From the NCBI RefSeq assembly GCF_000429145.1, contig NZ_KE386852.1, forward strand, positions 1-64,000: 64,000 nt of DNA, in the 5' to 3' direction. This document shows positions 16,732 through 26,819 of the stretch, one piece after another. Below the pieces are notes generated by a model. The model made no database searches. It was not told the DNA's origin and worked only from the letters and a program-made list of their open reading frames with translations. The translations under genes and the position numbers were made by a program. Source of the DNA: Aestuariibacter salexigens DSM 15300. Its GTDB lineage: Bacteria; Pseudomonadota; Gammaproteobacteria; Enterobacterales; Alteromonadaceae. Position 1 is the stretch's first letter; every line of letters begins with the position of its first letter.

Positions 16732-18582
16732 GTGAAAGTTCGCGTGATTTATAACGCTATATTAACCGCGCCAGGTCGCGCATCATTCGTGGTCCGATTG
16801 ATTATTATCGGGCTTAGCTTAATGTTTAGCGCACAGGCTTTATCAAATTCGCCTTCCGTCTCACCCATTATCGTCTCGCAAGACATTAGCGGCGAAAGGT
16901 TAGACCAACATTTCACTCTGCTACACGATCCAACAGGTCAGCAAGTACTTACAGACATTCAACAGTTATGGCAACAAGGAAAGTTTACCCAGCCCTCAAA
17001 TACAGGCTCCACGGGGCTTCAACTAGGCGCGTACTGGATAGCATTCAGCCTGCAAAACCCAGCACCATCTGAGCAGCGAATTATCGTTGAGTATGTCGAT
17101 CATCAGTTGATCACATTACAGGCCTATAGTCGCCGAGATGCTGCCGTTGAATATCAACAAATTGCAGATGTGAGCCTCGATCGTCCTTTCTCTGAACGTG
17201 TCATTGCTCATCACCGCTTTGCGTTCACAGCTGAATTAGCTGCTGGCGAGACACAGCATTTTTTCGTCAAATTAGGCTCTAAGGGTAAAGGGTTTGTATT
17301 TCCTAATTTACGATTGTGGTCTGACTCGGCATTTGCCAACTTTACCGACCTGGAAACCGGCGGCATGGCATTTTTATTTGGCGGATTCTTTATCGTCGCG
17401 TTACTGGCGTTGGTTGCCGGCGTCTCTTCCCACGAAAAGTTCTTCTTTGCCTATGCCATTTACTGTTTGTCTAAAATCATCGCCTGGTCAACTATTTTCG
17501 GTCTGACCCACCGTTTTATCCTGACCGATAACTTCCATTGGAGTTATATGTCTGTCAGCGGTGGCCTGTCGATTTTTTGCGGATTAGTGTTTTCCCGTAT
17601 GTTTCTGCAAACCAAGCAGTTCACGCCTAAATTAGATCGCGTGCTTGTGCTGATGCAGCTTAATGCGGTGGTATTGATTATTGGGGCGCTATTGCACATT
17701 AAAGCTCTGGCACTGATTAGCATTACTTTAGCTCTGTTACTGTATCCGGTTAATTTCTTCGCGGGTGTGCTGCGTCTGCGCCAGGGCTCAAAAGAAGCGG
17801 GAGTGTTCGCCCTGGCATGGGGATTCATCATGCTGGGGTTAGGCGTACAGGCATTCAGAGATCTGGGCTTTGTGCCGCACAATCTGTTCAACTACTACTG
17901 GCCATTTTTTGCGTCCTACACGGAAGTCATGGTGATCATGGCGGCAATGGGCTTGAAAGTGCGCCGCATTCGGCTGCAGAAAGATATAGCCGAAAATAAA
18001 TATACCGAACAGTTGGAAAGGTCCACAGCTGAGCTCGAGCGTCAGGTCGCTGAACGTACACGCCAGTTAGAAAAGGCTAAGCGGGCAGCTGAAATAGAAG
18101 CGAATACCGATGCGTTAACCGGCACCCGCAACCGTCGCAGTTTTATGAGCGATAGCGATGCCTTGCTGCAGCGGGCCCGTCTTACCGATATTACGTTCAG
18201 CCTGTTGATGTTCGATATTGATAACTTCAAGGATATTAATGATAAATTTGGTCACCAGACCGGAGATATTGCGTTAAAAGCGTTTGCGGAGCTGGTCAAT
18301 CATCATATCCGTGACAGCGATATTTTTGGCCGTCTTGGTGGGGAAGAGTTTTCTTTGCTTGTGTGTGGTGACAAAGAAAATGCAGTGAGGTTAGCAGAGC
18401 GGCTGCGCAGTGAAGTAAGTGAGTTGACTATCGACACCGATAACGGTCCGTTAACGTTCACCACCAGCATAGGAATTGCCCACCAGACTGATAAACAGCT
18501 TCTCGAAGACCTGATCAATCAGGCAGATAAGGCCTTGTACCAAGCCAAGCAGGCAGGTCGTAATAAAGTGATTGAAGGGTGA
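16732..18582 (+). CDS. 7TMR-DISM diguanylate cyclase
   Basis: 616 residues: signal/TM at about 20-40, a periplasmic 7TMR-DISM extracellular domain (about 45-200), seven membrane segments (about 205-410), a coiled coil (about 420-455) and a GGDEF domain. The active site is GGEEF at 536-540 and the product-inhibition site RDSD sits at 527-530, exactly five residues before it, so this is an active, feedback-inhibited cyclase by sequence. The periplasmic domain family is thought to bind carbohydrates or similar ligands. The start is GTG 16732. Confidence 0.9.
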   Translation: MKVRVIYNAILTAPGRASFVVRLIIIGLSLMFSAQALSNSPSVSPIIVSQDISGERLDQHFTLLHDPTGQQVLTDIQQLWQQGKFTQPSNTGSTGLQLGAYWIAFSLQNPAPSEQRIIVEYVDHQLITLQAYSRRDAAVEYQQIADVSLDRPFSERVIAHHRFAFTAELAAGETQHFFVKLGSKGKGFVFPNLRLWSDSAFANFTDLETGGMAFLFGGFFIVALLALVAGVSSHEKFFFAYAIYCLSKIIAWSTIFGLTHRFILTDNFHWSYMSVSGGLSIFCGLVFSRMFLQTKQFTPKLDRVLVLMQLNAVVLIIGALLHIKALALISITLALLLYPVNFFAGVLRLRQGSKEAGVFALAWGFIMLGLGVQAFRDLGFVPHNLFNYYWPFFASYTEVMVIMAAMGLKVRRIRLQKDIAENKYTEQLERSTAELERQVAERTRQLEKAKRAAEIEANTDALTGTRNRRSFMSDSDALLQRARLTDITFSLLMFDIDNFKDINDKFGHQTGDIALKAFAELVNHHIRDSDIFGRLGGEEFSLLVCGDKENAVRLAERLRSEVSELTIDTDNGPLTFTTSIGIAHQTDKQLLEDLINQADKALYQAKQAGRNKVIEG

Positions 18583-18621
18583 ATGCCCCGGCCACCTAAG
18601 GCAGCCGAGGCGAATGTAACA

Positions 18622-21600
18622 TTAGATCTCTTTCAACAGCTCTTCAACTGCACGTTTCAGCTGCGGATCCACACCTTTGGCTTTGTATGCCGGCGGGTTA
18701 AACACCTCTATATCGGGCATCGCTGGCACCCGTTCCATATTGTCACCTGTTGCTTTTACCCACCAGCCACGGAAGGGCATGCGGACGATTGAACCGTCTA
18801 CCAGGCGATGTGCACCGGTGCTAATAACGGCACCGAAGGTAGGACGTCCCACCAATTTTCCAAGCCCCAGTGCTTTATAGGCATGAGAGAAGATTTCAGC
18901 ATTTGAGTAGCTGTTTTCATTACTCATCGCGATAGATGGCTTGGTCCAGGACGCTAGCGGCAGACGCTCTGAGAATGGATAGGTGTTCTTGAAGCTGCTA
19001 TGGTCACCGTTAATGTTGTCAATCGCACCGCGAGGTATGGTGTACGCGTGCTGCTTAACGTTGAGTACAGCCATCAGGTAATCGGTTGTCCAGCCGCCAC
19101 CGTTATATCTGACGTCAATGACAATACCGTCTTTATTGTAACCTGCCGCCATTAGCTCGCGTTCAAAGCGTTCAAAACTGCTCCAGTTCATGCCTCGGAT
19201 ATGAAGGTACCCTAGTTTTCCACCAGAGTATTCCTCGGTCAGGCGACGGCGCTCATCTACCCAGGCGTCATACAGCTCATTGCTGATTGACGCGGTCGGC
19301 CAGATGACCAGTTCCTGTTCGTTACCTTCACGCTCCAGATTTAGCAGCACCGGCGTTTCAGCACTATCCACCAGCAGCGAATAGAAGTTTGTGTCCGCCA
19401 CAGGCTGTTGATTGACGGTCGTGATCACGTCACCCACTTGCAAGCGACTGTCTTCCCTGTCTGCCGGGCTGTCAGCCAGTACTGACTGCACTTTAAAGCC
19501 GCGCTCGGTGTGCAGACCTTCGATCCCCAGTAAGCCTGTGCGCTGCTTCTGCGTCTCTTTCTGATTCTCGCCACGGTACATGCCCATGTGGCTGGCATTA
19601 AGCTGACCCAGCATCAAATTGAAAATGGTCTGAAAATCTTCTTTGGTAGAGGCTTTCATCGCCAGTGGTTTGTAAGCATCTTTCAATGCCTGCCAGTCCT
19701 GACCATGAAAATCCGGATCGTAGAATCCGGCATTCAGCGCGCGCCAGCCCTCTTCAAATAATTGCTCAAGTTCAGCCGCATAGTCGACTTTCAGCTTTGA
19801 TGTCACTGACAGTGCAGTGCGCTTGTCATCTTTGGTGGCAATCTGATTCAGCTTTCCACCTTTACTCAGTGCATAGAGATGTTTACCTGACGCTGTCAGG
19901 ACAAGCCGTTCGACTTCAGCGTCTTTATCGATGACGGTTTTATTGTCTTCGCCATTCCATTTAATTTTGTAGAGGTTGCGCTCAGCCTTGAAATTCTGAC
20001 GCCATGAACCGCCTACGGTGTAATAAATGTGCTCACCGTCTTTTGTGAAGGCCATTTCAGCTTCATTGGTGGCAAACGACGTCACCTGCGCAAGACGTTC
20101 ATAGATGCCATCAAAATCTATTTCGATGGGCGCGACACCCGAGTCTTTTTGGTCATCGTCCTTGTCCTTATCTTTGCCGTTTTCTTTATCGTCTTTTTTG
20201 CCCATAAACTCATGCTGACGCCACTGCTCTTTGGACCGTTGCCAGTCTTCTTTTTTCAGCCACACAAACCACACATCCGCATCACTGTTATTCCGCGACG
20301 AGATGAAGCCGAGTTTGCTACCGTCAGGACTCCATACCGGGTTAGCATCACGCTTAGGATGCATGCTGACATTTACAGGCTCCGATGAATTGTCAGCCGC
20401 GTGAATGAACACCTCTTCATTGAAATTTAAATCAGACAGTGAATACGCCAACCACTGGCTATCTGGAGACCACGATACGCCAGATGGGGTATCCCAACCG
20501 TCGAGTAACGTCGTCATATCAGTCAACTGTCCCGCATCATCTATGCTGGCCGTCACTAATTTTCCGCGTCCCTGTCTGAATGCCACTTTACCGCCATCGG
20601 GTGACACCACAGGCTCAAATTCCTCTGACTCAGTGTCTGTTACACGCGTCACGCTGTGCTTCAATGAGACGAAGATATTTTTTTCATCAGGGTCGGAGGA
20701 GGACAGCAGATACACATCATTCTGCCCGGCGCGGTCCGACACGAACAACAAACTGTTATCATTCAGCCAGGTTACATCACGATCTCGGTCCGCCCCTTGG
20801 GTCAGCCGCACACTGCGTTTGTCCTCTTTATCATTACGGGTGACATAGATATCGCCACGATGCACGTACGCGGTAAGTTTGCCATCAGGTGACACCGCGT
20901 ATTCATCAAGCTTATCGCTGACCGTTTTTGCGACGACGGGATCGAATCTGAAGTCGGTCTTCACATCCACATTGAGAAGCTGCTTATCAGTGCTGCCAGA
21001 ACCCATCTTGTAGACATTGTCACCAGTCTGATAGACCAGCTGTTGACCATCGGCAGACACGCTGAAATGGTTGACCCCAAACGCCGTTTCAAAGGTGAGC
21101 TGCTCAAACCCTCCAACGAGTGTAGCCTTATGGACGTTATATTTACCTGACCGAGACGACAGAAAATAAAGGCTTTCGTTATCAATCCAGCGCGGCAAGA
21201 AATCATTGCCTTCAAACTCGGTTAGCTGTGTATACGAGCCGTCATTAGTATCAAAGATCCAGATGTTACGATTGGCCGGACCACGGTAGGCCTCGCGGGC
21301 AATGCGGTTGGTGCCTCTGACGAAAGCCACTTTACTGCCATCAGGCGACACCGCGGCATCAAACCCAAGCGCATCCATAAAACGGGACTCAGTGCGCTTT
21401 CCATCTGAGTGGACAGATAGCACTTCCCATTCCCTTTCTACCTGTGCATAGGTACGTCGGCTGTTAAACAATACCTGCCCATCAGGCGTGATACTGGTCA
21501 CCGCATCGTTCGCTGAGTGGTAGGTTAAGCGGGTGGGCATGCCGCCGTCAGCGGCCATAATATACACATCATCGTTGCCAAAACGGTCACTGTTAAAAGC

Positions 21601-21822
21601 AATATGGTTGCCATCTGCCGACCACGCAGGGTTAGCGTCGTAACCTTCATGGATGGTCAAACGGTTTGCTCTGCCACCACTGCTGCTGACAGTCCAGATG
21701 TCACCCTGGTACGTAAAGGCGACTTTGTCACCATCCGGACTTATTTCAGGCTGCAAAATCAATGGCTGAGCCACTGCTTGCATAGATGCAAAAGCCAACA
21801 AGCTTGCTCTCAAAAACTTCAT
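18622..21822 (-). CDS. tricorn-like S41 peptidase with beta-propeller and PDZ domain
   Basis: 1066 residues. Signal peptide MKFLRASLLAFASMQAVAQP. Two series of WD40-like/TolB-type propeller repeats follow (SPDGDKVAFTYQGDIW, WSADGNHIAFNSDR, VSPDGSKVAFVRG and so on, about 25-640). A helical core precedes a PDZ domain (about 775-860) and the S41 catalytic domain with NENSYSNAEIFSH, where the Ser before Asn-Ala-Glu matches the tricorn nucleophile. A Lys/Asp-rich insertion (about residues 545-570) links propeller and core. Exported tricorn homologues are presumed to finish degradation of peptides in the periplasm. It converges with the diguanylate cyclase (40 bases between stops). Confidence 0.9.
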   Translation of the reverse strand: MKFLRASLLAFASMQAVAQPLILQPEISPDGDKVAFTYQGDIWTVSSSGGRANRLTIHEGYDANPAWSADGNHIAFNSDRFGNDDVYIMAADGGMPTRLTYHSANDAVTSITPDGQVLFNSRRTYAQVEREWEVLSVHSDGKRTESRFMDALGFDAAVSPDGSKVAFVRGTNRIAREAYRGPANRNIWIFDTNDGSYTQLTEFEGNDFLPRWIDNESLYFLSSRSGKYNVHKATLVGGFEQLTFETAFGVNHFSVSADGQQLVYQTGDNVYKMGSGSTDKQLLNVDVKTDFRFDPVVAKTVSDKLDEYAVSPDGKLTAYVHRGDIYVTRNDKEDKRSVRLTQGADRDRDVTWLNDNSLLFVSDRAGQNDVYLLSSSDPDEKNIFVSLKHSVTRVTDTESEEFEPVVSPDGGKVAFRQGRGKLVTASIDDAGQLTDMTTLLDGWDTPSGVSWSPDSQWLAYSLSDLNFNEEVFIHAADNSSEPVNVSMHPKRDANPVWSPDGSKLGFISSRNNSDADVWFVWLKKEDWQRSKEQWRQHEFMGKKDDKENGKDKDKDDDQKDSGVAPIEIDFDGIYERLAQVTSFATNEAEMAFTKDGEHIYYTVGGSWRQNFKAERNLYKIKWNGEDNKTVIDKDAEVERLVLTASGKHLYALSKGGKLNQIATKDDKRTALSVTSKLKVDYAAELEQLFEEGWRALNAGFYDPDFHGQDWQALKDAYKPLAMKASTKEDFQTIFNLMLGQLNASHMGMYRGENQKETQKQRTGLLGIEGLHTERGFKVQSVLADSPADREDSRLQVGDVITTVNQQPVADTNFYSLLVDSAETPVLLNLEREGNEQELVIWPTASISNELYDAWVDERRRLTEEYSGGKLGYLHIRGMNWSSFERFERELMAAGYNKDGIVIDVRYNGGGWTTDYLMAVLNVKQHAYTIPRGAIDNINGDHSSFKNTYPFSERLPLASWTKPSIAMSNENSYSNAEIFSHAYKALGLGKLVGRPTFGAVISTGAHRLVDGSIVRMPFRGWWVKATGDNMERVPAMPDIEVFNPPAYKAKGVDPQLKRAVEELLKEI

Positions 21823-21923
21823 GATCGTCCTTATTATTTTTATCAGGAAATTACTTCAAACACATCATTACGTTAGTGGCGCTATTTGGTTTAGTGGTCC
21901 GACAACGCGGGAGTGAGTGCAGA

Positions 21924-22955
21924 TTATCGTCGGCGCGGTGCTCGCGGCGTAAAGACCGCTTCAATATCCTGCACTTCGCTGGCGAGATGCTGGCAGCCGA
22001 GCCTATACCCTGCCCGTAAATCCTGTGCTGATATACGCTCACGATCGGCAGACGTAATGCTCAGTTGCTGTGATGTATTAAATCTGCACTTTCCACAGGT
22101 TCCTCCGCCACCACAAATAGAGGGCAGATACAATTGTGCACAGGCAAGACCATCTAATAGGGTATCGTTGGCAGATACCTGCACCTGAATGCGCTCACCA
22201 TGTTGAAGATTAACGGCGATGGTTCGTGGACGGCTTCCTACATTAATGCTTAACAAACCGCTGCGATATTGTTGTACAAGCCAAATGACTCCGGTACTGG
22301 CAAGCATTAGGGTAGCAATGGCAACGCTGATAATCAGCCAGTGATTAAAACCGCCGCTGTTACCATAGTCCATAAAATGTAGCTTCAGCATCAGCTCTTT
22401 GAGCCGCACGTCATCGGTAACATGTTTAAGAACCTGTCCGGTTACACCATCGAGATAAATGCTGGTGTTGAATTCGTCTTTGACGATTACCCGCCACATC
22501 GGATTTTGCTGTTGTACATAATCATCAAATGGTGGTTCAAGCAATTCAGCTGCGCTGAATTCGCCGTCACCCGAATATGAGCGTCTGGCAATATTTAATG
22601 CCTGCATGCGGTTCAGAGAAAACGGTTCTCCGGTGTACGCATCGAACAGCTGCTCGCGTTTAGGCTGATAGCTATGCTCTCCTTGCTCATAGATAAACTG
22701 ATAATACGGGCGCTCAAAAAGCCACAATAAGCCGACTCGCATTGGTGCTGCACTGGATATTGCCGACACTGGCAGCAGATCCTGCACGACGTCAGGTCGC
22801 TGATGTACAACCGATACGCGCTGGCCATTGCCGCTCGCTTTGCTGCTATCCATCAGATTGAAATATAAGCCAGTACCAAGCCAAATCAGCAGTTGCAGGC
22901 CGATTAGCAACGATAACCACTTATGCAGTGTTTTATTGATTCCAGACATTTGCAT
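21924..22955 (-). CDS. PepSY-TM protein fused to a 2Fe-2S ferredoxin domain
   Basis: 343 residues. An N-terminal HKWLSLLIGLQLLIWLGTGL membrane helix, a periplasmic PepSY region (about 35-190), a second helix near 207-228 preceded by LHFMDYGNSGGFNHW, and a C-terminal plant-type ferredoxin domain (about 240-343). The cluster ligands are CGGGGTCGKC (C-x5-C-x2-C) plus a later LGCQ. The cytoplasmic ferredoxin joined to a membrane PepSY module suggests electron transfer across or within the membrane, as in PepSY-type ferric reductases. The ATG overlaps the stop of the preceding PepSY gene by one base. It ends the copper-efflux operon. Confidence 0.85.
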   Translation of the reverse strand: MQMSGINKTLHKWLSLLIGLQLLIWLGTGLYFNLMDSSKASGNGQRVSVVHQRPDVVQDLLPVSAISSAAPMRVGLLWLFERPYYQFIYEQGEHSYQPKREQLFDAYTGEPFSLNRMQALNIARRSYSGDGEFSAAELLEPPFDDYVQQQNPMWRVIVKDEFNTSIYLDGVTGQVLKHVTDDVRLKELMLKLHFMDYGNSGGFNHWLIISVAIATLMLASTGVIWLVQQYRSGLLSINVGSRPRTIAVNLQHGERIQVQVSANDTLLDGLACAQLYLPSICGGGGTCGKCRFNTSQQLSITSADRERISAQDLRAGYRLGCQHLASEVQDIEAVFTPRAPRRR

Positions 22956-23662
22956 TACATGGCTCGCTCTTTTTTAGCATCTGTGAAGCGATGATAGGTC
23001 AGCGTCGCGCCAGACAGGGCTGCAACAGTGCCAAGCATGCCGATTATCAGTAAAAACCAATTTGAGACATTTTCACCATCGTCGTAATCCATAATGTGGA
23101 ACCTCCACATCCAGTCAAACGCGCGCCAGAACGTGTGCCGCTTAGTGACGACCTCGCCGCTGTGCTGACTGATATAAAGCGTTGGACTCGCCATACCATC
23201 AAAGGTGATTCGCCATACCGGAATATGCCTTGGTGCCAATTCCGAGGGAATAGGGTCGCCTTCAGATATCAGCTGCACTGAATTCACAGTAGAGATGCCA
23301 TTAAAATAACGCTGCGCCAGCTGCACGGCGGTCTGTTCATCAACTAACGGCAGACGCTCACCGCTTTGCGCATCTATAACAAGCTTTCCCTTATCTGCAT
23401 CGACGAAGCGATAGACCGGCGTTCCCATGTACTCTCCAAGCCTTACCGCATTGGCATTAGGGTAATCAGACAGTAACGCATTAAATGAATAATCCACTTT
23501 GCTAAGGTCAGGGGCGGCAGCGCGTTTTTGGATAAGCGTTTCACCATGAATGAAGTGAATATCCATGGTCACCATATACAGCCCCGTCAATGACCAAATT
23601 AAAAACTGCAGGCCGATGAATGCCATCAGCCATTTGTGTGTCTTCCTGACCTTATTGATCAT
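22955..23662 (-). CDS. PepSY-associated membrane protein
   Basis: 235 residues with the same plan as the next gene but without ferredoxin: THKWLMAFIGLQFLIWSLTGLY helix, PepSY region with NANAVRLGEYMGTPVYRF, and a C-terminal helix preceded by FHIMDYDDGENVSNW. The conserved His residues of HKWL and FH could hold haem, but that is inference. It overlaps cusA by 11 bases and the ferredoxin fusion by one base, so the pair is translated together with the efflux pump. Confidence 0.82.
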   Translation of the reverse strand: MINKVRKTHKWLMAFIGLQFLIWSLTGLYMVTMDIHFIHGETLIQKRAAAPDLSKVDYSFNALLSDYPNANAVRLGEYMGTPVYRFVDADKGKLVIDAQSGERLPLVDEQTAVQLAQRYFNGISTVNSVQLISEGDPIPSELAPRHIPVWRITFDGMASPTLYISQHSGEVVTKRHTFWRAFDWMWRFHIMDYDDGENVSNWFLLIIGMLGTVAALSGATLTYHRFTDAKKERAM

Positions 23663-26600
23663 CGCGAGTTAACACCTTATTTAGAGCATTGATTTCATTT
23701 CGCTTAACCAGACTGTACAGCACGGGCAATACAATCAGGGTAAGCAGAACGGCGCTGGTCATTCCGCCCACCATGGGGGCAGCAATGCGACTCATCACCT
23801 CGGCGCCGGTGCCGGTTCCATACAAGATAGGTAATAGGCCGATGATAATGGTTGCGACCGTCATCATGACCGGACGAACGCGAAGCGCTGCGCCGTGCAA
23901 AAGCGCCTGTTGGTATGCACTTTGGGTTATCAGTTCGCCTTTTTCACGCGCCTGCTGCTTCAACTCTTGCAATGCCTGATTGAGATAGACCAGCATAATA
24001 ACACCTATCTCCACGGCCACCCCTGCCAGCGCGATAAAGCCGACGCCGACGGCAACAGAGAAGTTAAAACCTTCAAAATACATCAGCCATAGACCACCAA
24101 TCATGGCCATTGGCAAGGTCACAATGATCATGGCCACTTCGCTGAATGCTCGGAAGTTGAGGTAAAGCAAAATAACAATAATCGCAAAGGTCAGGGGCAA
24201 CACATACGTCAGCTTTTGTTTCGCCCGCTCCATATATTCGTATTGTCCCGCCCAGGTTATTGAATATCCCACCGGCAGATCGAGGTTTTGAGCCAAATGT
24301 GTTTTTGCCTGCTCAACATAGCTACCAATATCCACGCCTTCAATATCAATAAAGGTCCAGCCGTTAATTCTGGCATTTTCACTTTTGATGCCTGGCGGGC
24401 CGTTTTCAATTCTGATGTTAGCCACATCGCCTAAAGCAATTCTTTGCCCTTGAGGCGTCACCACTGGCAGTCGGGCAAGCTGCTCCGGAGAATCACGATA
24501 ATCCTGCGGATATCGCAGGTTGACCGGATAACGTTCTTGCCCTTCGACAGTTTGTGTCACGTTCATACCGCCCACCGCAGTCGATACCACCTGCTGTACG
24601 TCATCGATATTGAGACCAAAACGGCTGGCTTTATCACGTAGAATATCGACTTTAATATAGCGCCCCCCCGCCACGCGTTCGGAATAAACGGATGCGGTGC
24701 CTTCAACCTGTGGCAATAGTTGCTCTATTTGCTGGCCTATGTCCTGAATAATGTTCAAATCAGGCCCTGCGACCTTGATCCCGACTGGGGTCTTGATCCC
24801 AGTTGCCAACATATCGATACGGGTCTTAATCGGCATAACCCAGGCATTTGTCAGTCCCGGAAACTTCACCAGCTTATCAAACTCGGCTTTCAGGCTCTCG
24901 GTCGTCACGCCCTCACGCCACTGATCACGAGGTTTAAGCTGGATAAAGGTTTCAATCATGGTAAGTGGCGCAGGATCGGTTGCCGTTTCAGCACGACCGA
25001 CTTTACCGAACACGTTCTGTACTTCCGGTACCGTACGGATCAACTTATCAGTTTGCTGCAACAACTCACGTGCTTTGCCGATGGAGATGCCCGGATAGGT
25101 GGTTGGCATATACATCAGGTCGCCTTCATCCAGAGGCGGGATAAACTCACTGCCTATCTTATCGACAGGCCAGAAGCCCGCCACTGTGATGAGTCCGGCA
25201 GCAACAAGGGTTGTTTTCGGAAACCTGAGTACCTGTTTTAGCACCGGCATATAAATCGCAATCAACATCCGGTTCAGCGGATTTTTCTTTTCTGACATCA
25301 CCTTGCCGCGGATAAAGTAGCCCATCAAAACAGGCACGACAGTGATGGCCAATCCGGCGGCGGCTGCCATCGCATAGGTTTTGGTGTAAGCCAGAGGCGA
25401 GAACATGCGGCCTTCCTGTGCCTCTAGAATAAACACCGGCAAAAACGATACCGTAATAATCAATAAACTAAAGAACAGGGCTGGCCCCACTTCACTGGCC
25501 GCCTTGGTGACAATCTGCCAGCGATTCTCATCAGTTAACGGTGTTTTTTCCATGTGCTTGTGCATATTCTCGATCATCACGATGGCGCCATCTGTCATCG
25601 CCCCTATCGCAATGGCAATGCCACCCAACGACATGATGTTGGCGTTGATGCCTTGCAGATACATGATGATAAAAGACACCAGAATGCCGAGCGGAAGCGT
25701 CACTATGGCAACAATGGAAGATCGCAGATGAAATAGAAAAGCCACACACACCAACGCGACGATGGCGAGCTCTTCAAGCAACTTACTCCATAGATTATCT
25801 ACAGCACGCTCGATAAGTCCGGACCTGTCATATACCGTCACCACCTCGACCCCATCAGGTAACGATGATTGCAGCGATGCCAGCTTTTCCTTCACTCCAT
25901 CGATGGTCTGCTGGGCGTTTTCTCCAAAACGCATGACGACCACGCCGCCAACCACTTCCCCTTCGCCGTTTAATTCAGCGATGCCACGACGCATTTGTGG
26001 ACCAATAGTGACTGTCGCCACATCGCCGATGCGAAGTGGCGTGCCCTGGGCATTGATACCCAGTGGGATCTGTTCGATATCACCGACCGACTGAATATAC
26101 CCCGTGGCGGTTACCATATATTCCGCCTCGGCCATTTCAATCACCGATGCGCCGGTTTCTTTATTGCCTTTCTGTAAAGCAACCTGGATAAGACTGAGCG
26201 GTATGTCGTAGGCTCTGAGCTTATCCGGGTCGACCTGCACCTGATATTGTTTGACCATGCCGCCCACCGAGGCAACCTCGGACACGCCTGGCACCGTCTG
26301 TAATTCATATTTCAGGAACCAGTCCTGCAAACTGCGCAACTGGCTCAGGTCGTGTTGCCCGGTTTTGTCGGTTAGCGCATAAATGTATACCCAGCCCACA
26401 CCCGTTGCATCCGGTCCTAGCTGTGGTTTTGCTGAATCAGGAAGGCTTGAAGCGACCTGACTAAGATATTCCAGCACCCGGCTTCTGGCCCAGTAAATAT
26501 CGGTATCATCGTCAAAGATGATGTACACGTACGAGTCACCGAAAAATGAAAATCCACGCACCGTTTTCGCGCCGGGCACGGATAACATCGCCGTTGTTAG

Positions 26601-26804
26601 CGGAAACGTGACCTGATCCTGTACCACCTGCGGTGCCTGCCCCGGATAACTGGTTTTAATGATCACCTGCACATCAGACAGGTCAGGGATCGCATCTACC
26701 GGCGTATTTTTTAACGAATACAGTCCGGCAAACGCTACGATCAGGGTGGAAAGCAGAACAAAAAAACGATTCCCTACCGACCACTTAATCACAGAAGCAA
26801 TCAT
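23652..26804 (-). CDS. cusA: copper/silver RND efflux permease, CusA-type
   Basis: 1050 residues, the full length of a heavy-metal RND transporter with 12 membrane helices and two large periplasmic loops. The proton-relay helix reads GAMTDGAIVMIEN. Three methionines at positions equivalent to the CusA metal relay can be seen in LMYMPTT, APLTMIET and TRIDMLATGIKTP, supporting Cu(I)/Ag(I) rather than Zn/Co/Ni specificity. It lies 15 bases after cusB and overlaps the next PepSY gene. It would pump Cu(I) or Ag(I) through CusC out of the cell. Confidence 0.93.
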   Translation of the reverse strand: MIASVIKWSVGNRFFVLLSTLIVAFAGLYSLKNTPVDAIPDLSDVQVIIKTSYPGQAPQVVQDQVTFPLTTAMLSVPGAKTVRGFSFFGDSYVYIIFDDDTDIYWARSRVLEYLSQVASSLPDSAKPQLGPDATGVGWVYIYALTDKTGQHDLSQLRSLQDWFLKYELQTVPGVSEVASVGGMVKQYQVQVDPDKLRAYDIPLSLIQVALQKGNKETGASVIEMAEAEYMVTATGYIQSVGDIEQIPLGINAQGTPLRIGDVATVTIGPQMRRGIAELNGEGEVVGGVVVMRFGENAQQTIDGVKEKLASLQSSLPDGVEVVTVYDRSGLIERAVDNLWSKLLEELAIVALVCVAFLFHLRSSIVAIVTLPLGILVSFIIMYLQGINANIMSLGGIAIAIGAMTDGAIVMIENMHKHMEKTPLTDENRWQIVTKAASEVGPALFFSLLIITVSFLPVFILEAQEGRMFSPLAYTKTYAMAAAAGLAITVVPVLMGYFIRGKVMSEKKNPLNRMLIAIYMPVLKQVLRFPKTTLVAAGLITVAGFWPVDKIGSEFIPPLDEGDLMYMPTTYPGISIGKARELLQQTDKLIRTVPEVQNVFGKVGRAETATDPAPLTMIETFIQLKPRDQWREGVTTESLKAEFDKLVKFPGLTNAWVMPIKTRIDMLATGIKTPVGIKVAGPDLNIIQDIGQQIEQLLPQVEGTASVYSERVAGGRYIKVDILRDKASRFGLNIDDVQQVVSTAVGGMNVTQTVEGQERYPVNLRYPQDYRDSPEQLARLPVVTPQGQRIALGDVANIRIENGPPGIKSENARINGWTFIDIEGVDIGSYVEQAKTHLAQNLDLPVGYSITWAGQYEYMERAKQKLTYVLPLTFAIIVILLYLNFRAFSEVAMIIVTLPMAMIGGLWLMYFEGFNFSVAVGVGFIALAGVAVEIGVIMLVYLNQALQELKQQAREKGELITQSAYQQALLHGAALRVRPVMMTVATIIIGLLPILYGTGTGAEVMSRIAAPMVGGMTSAVLLTLIVLPVLYSLVKRNEINALNKVLTRDDQ

Positions 26805-26819
26805 CTCAGCGTCCCCTTA

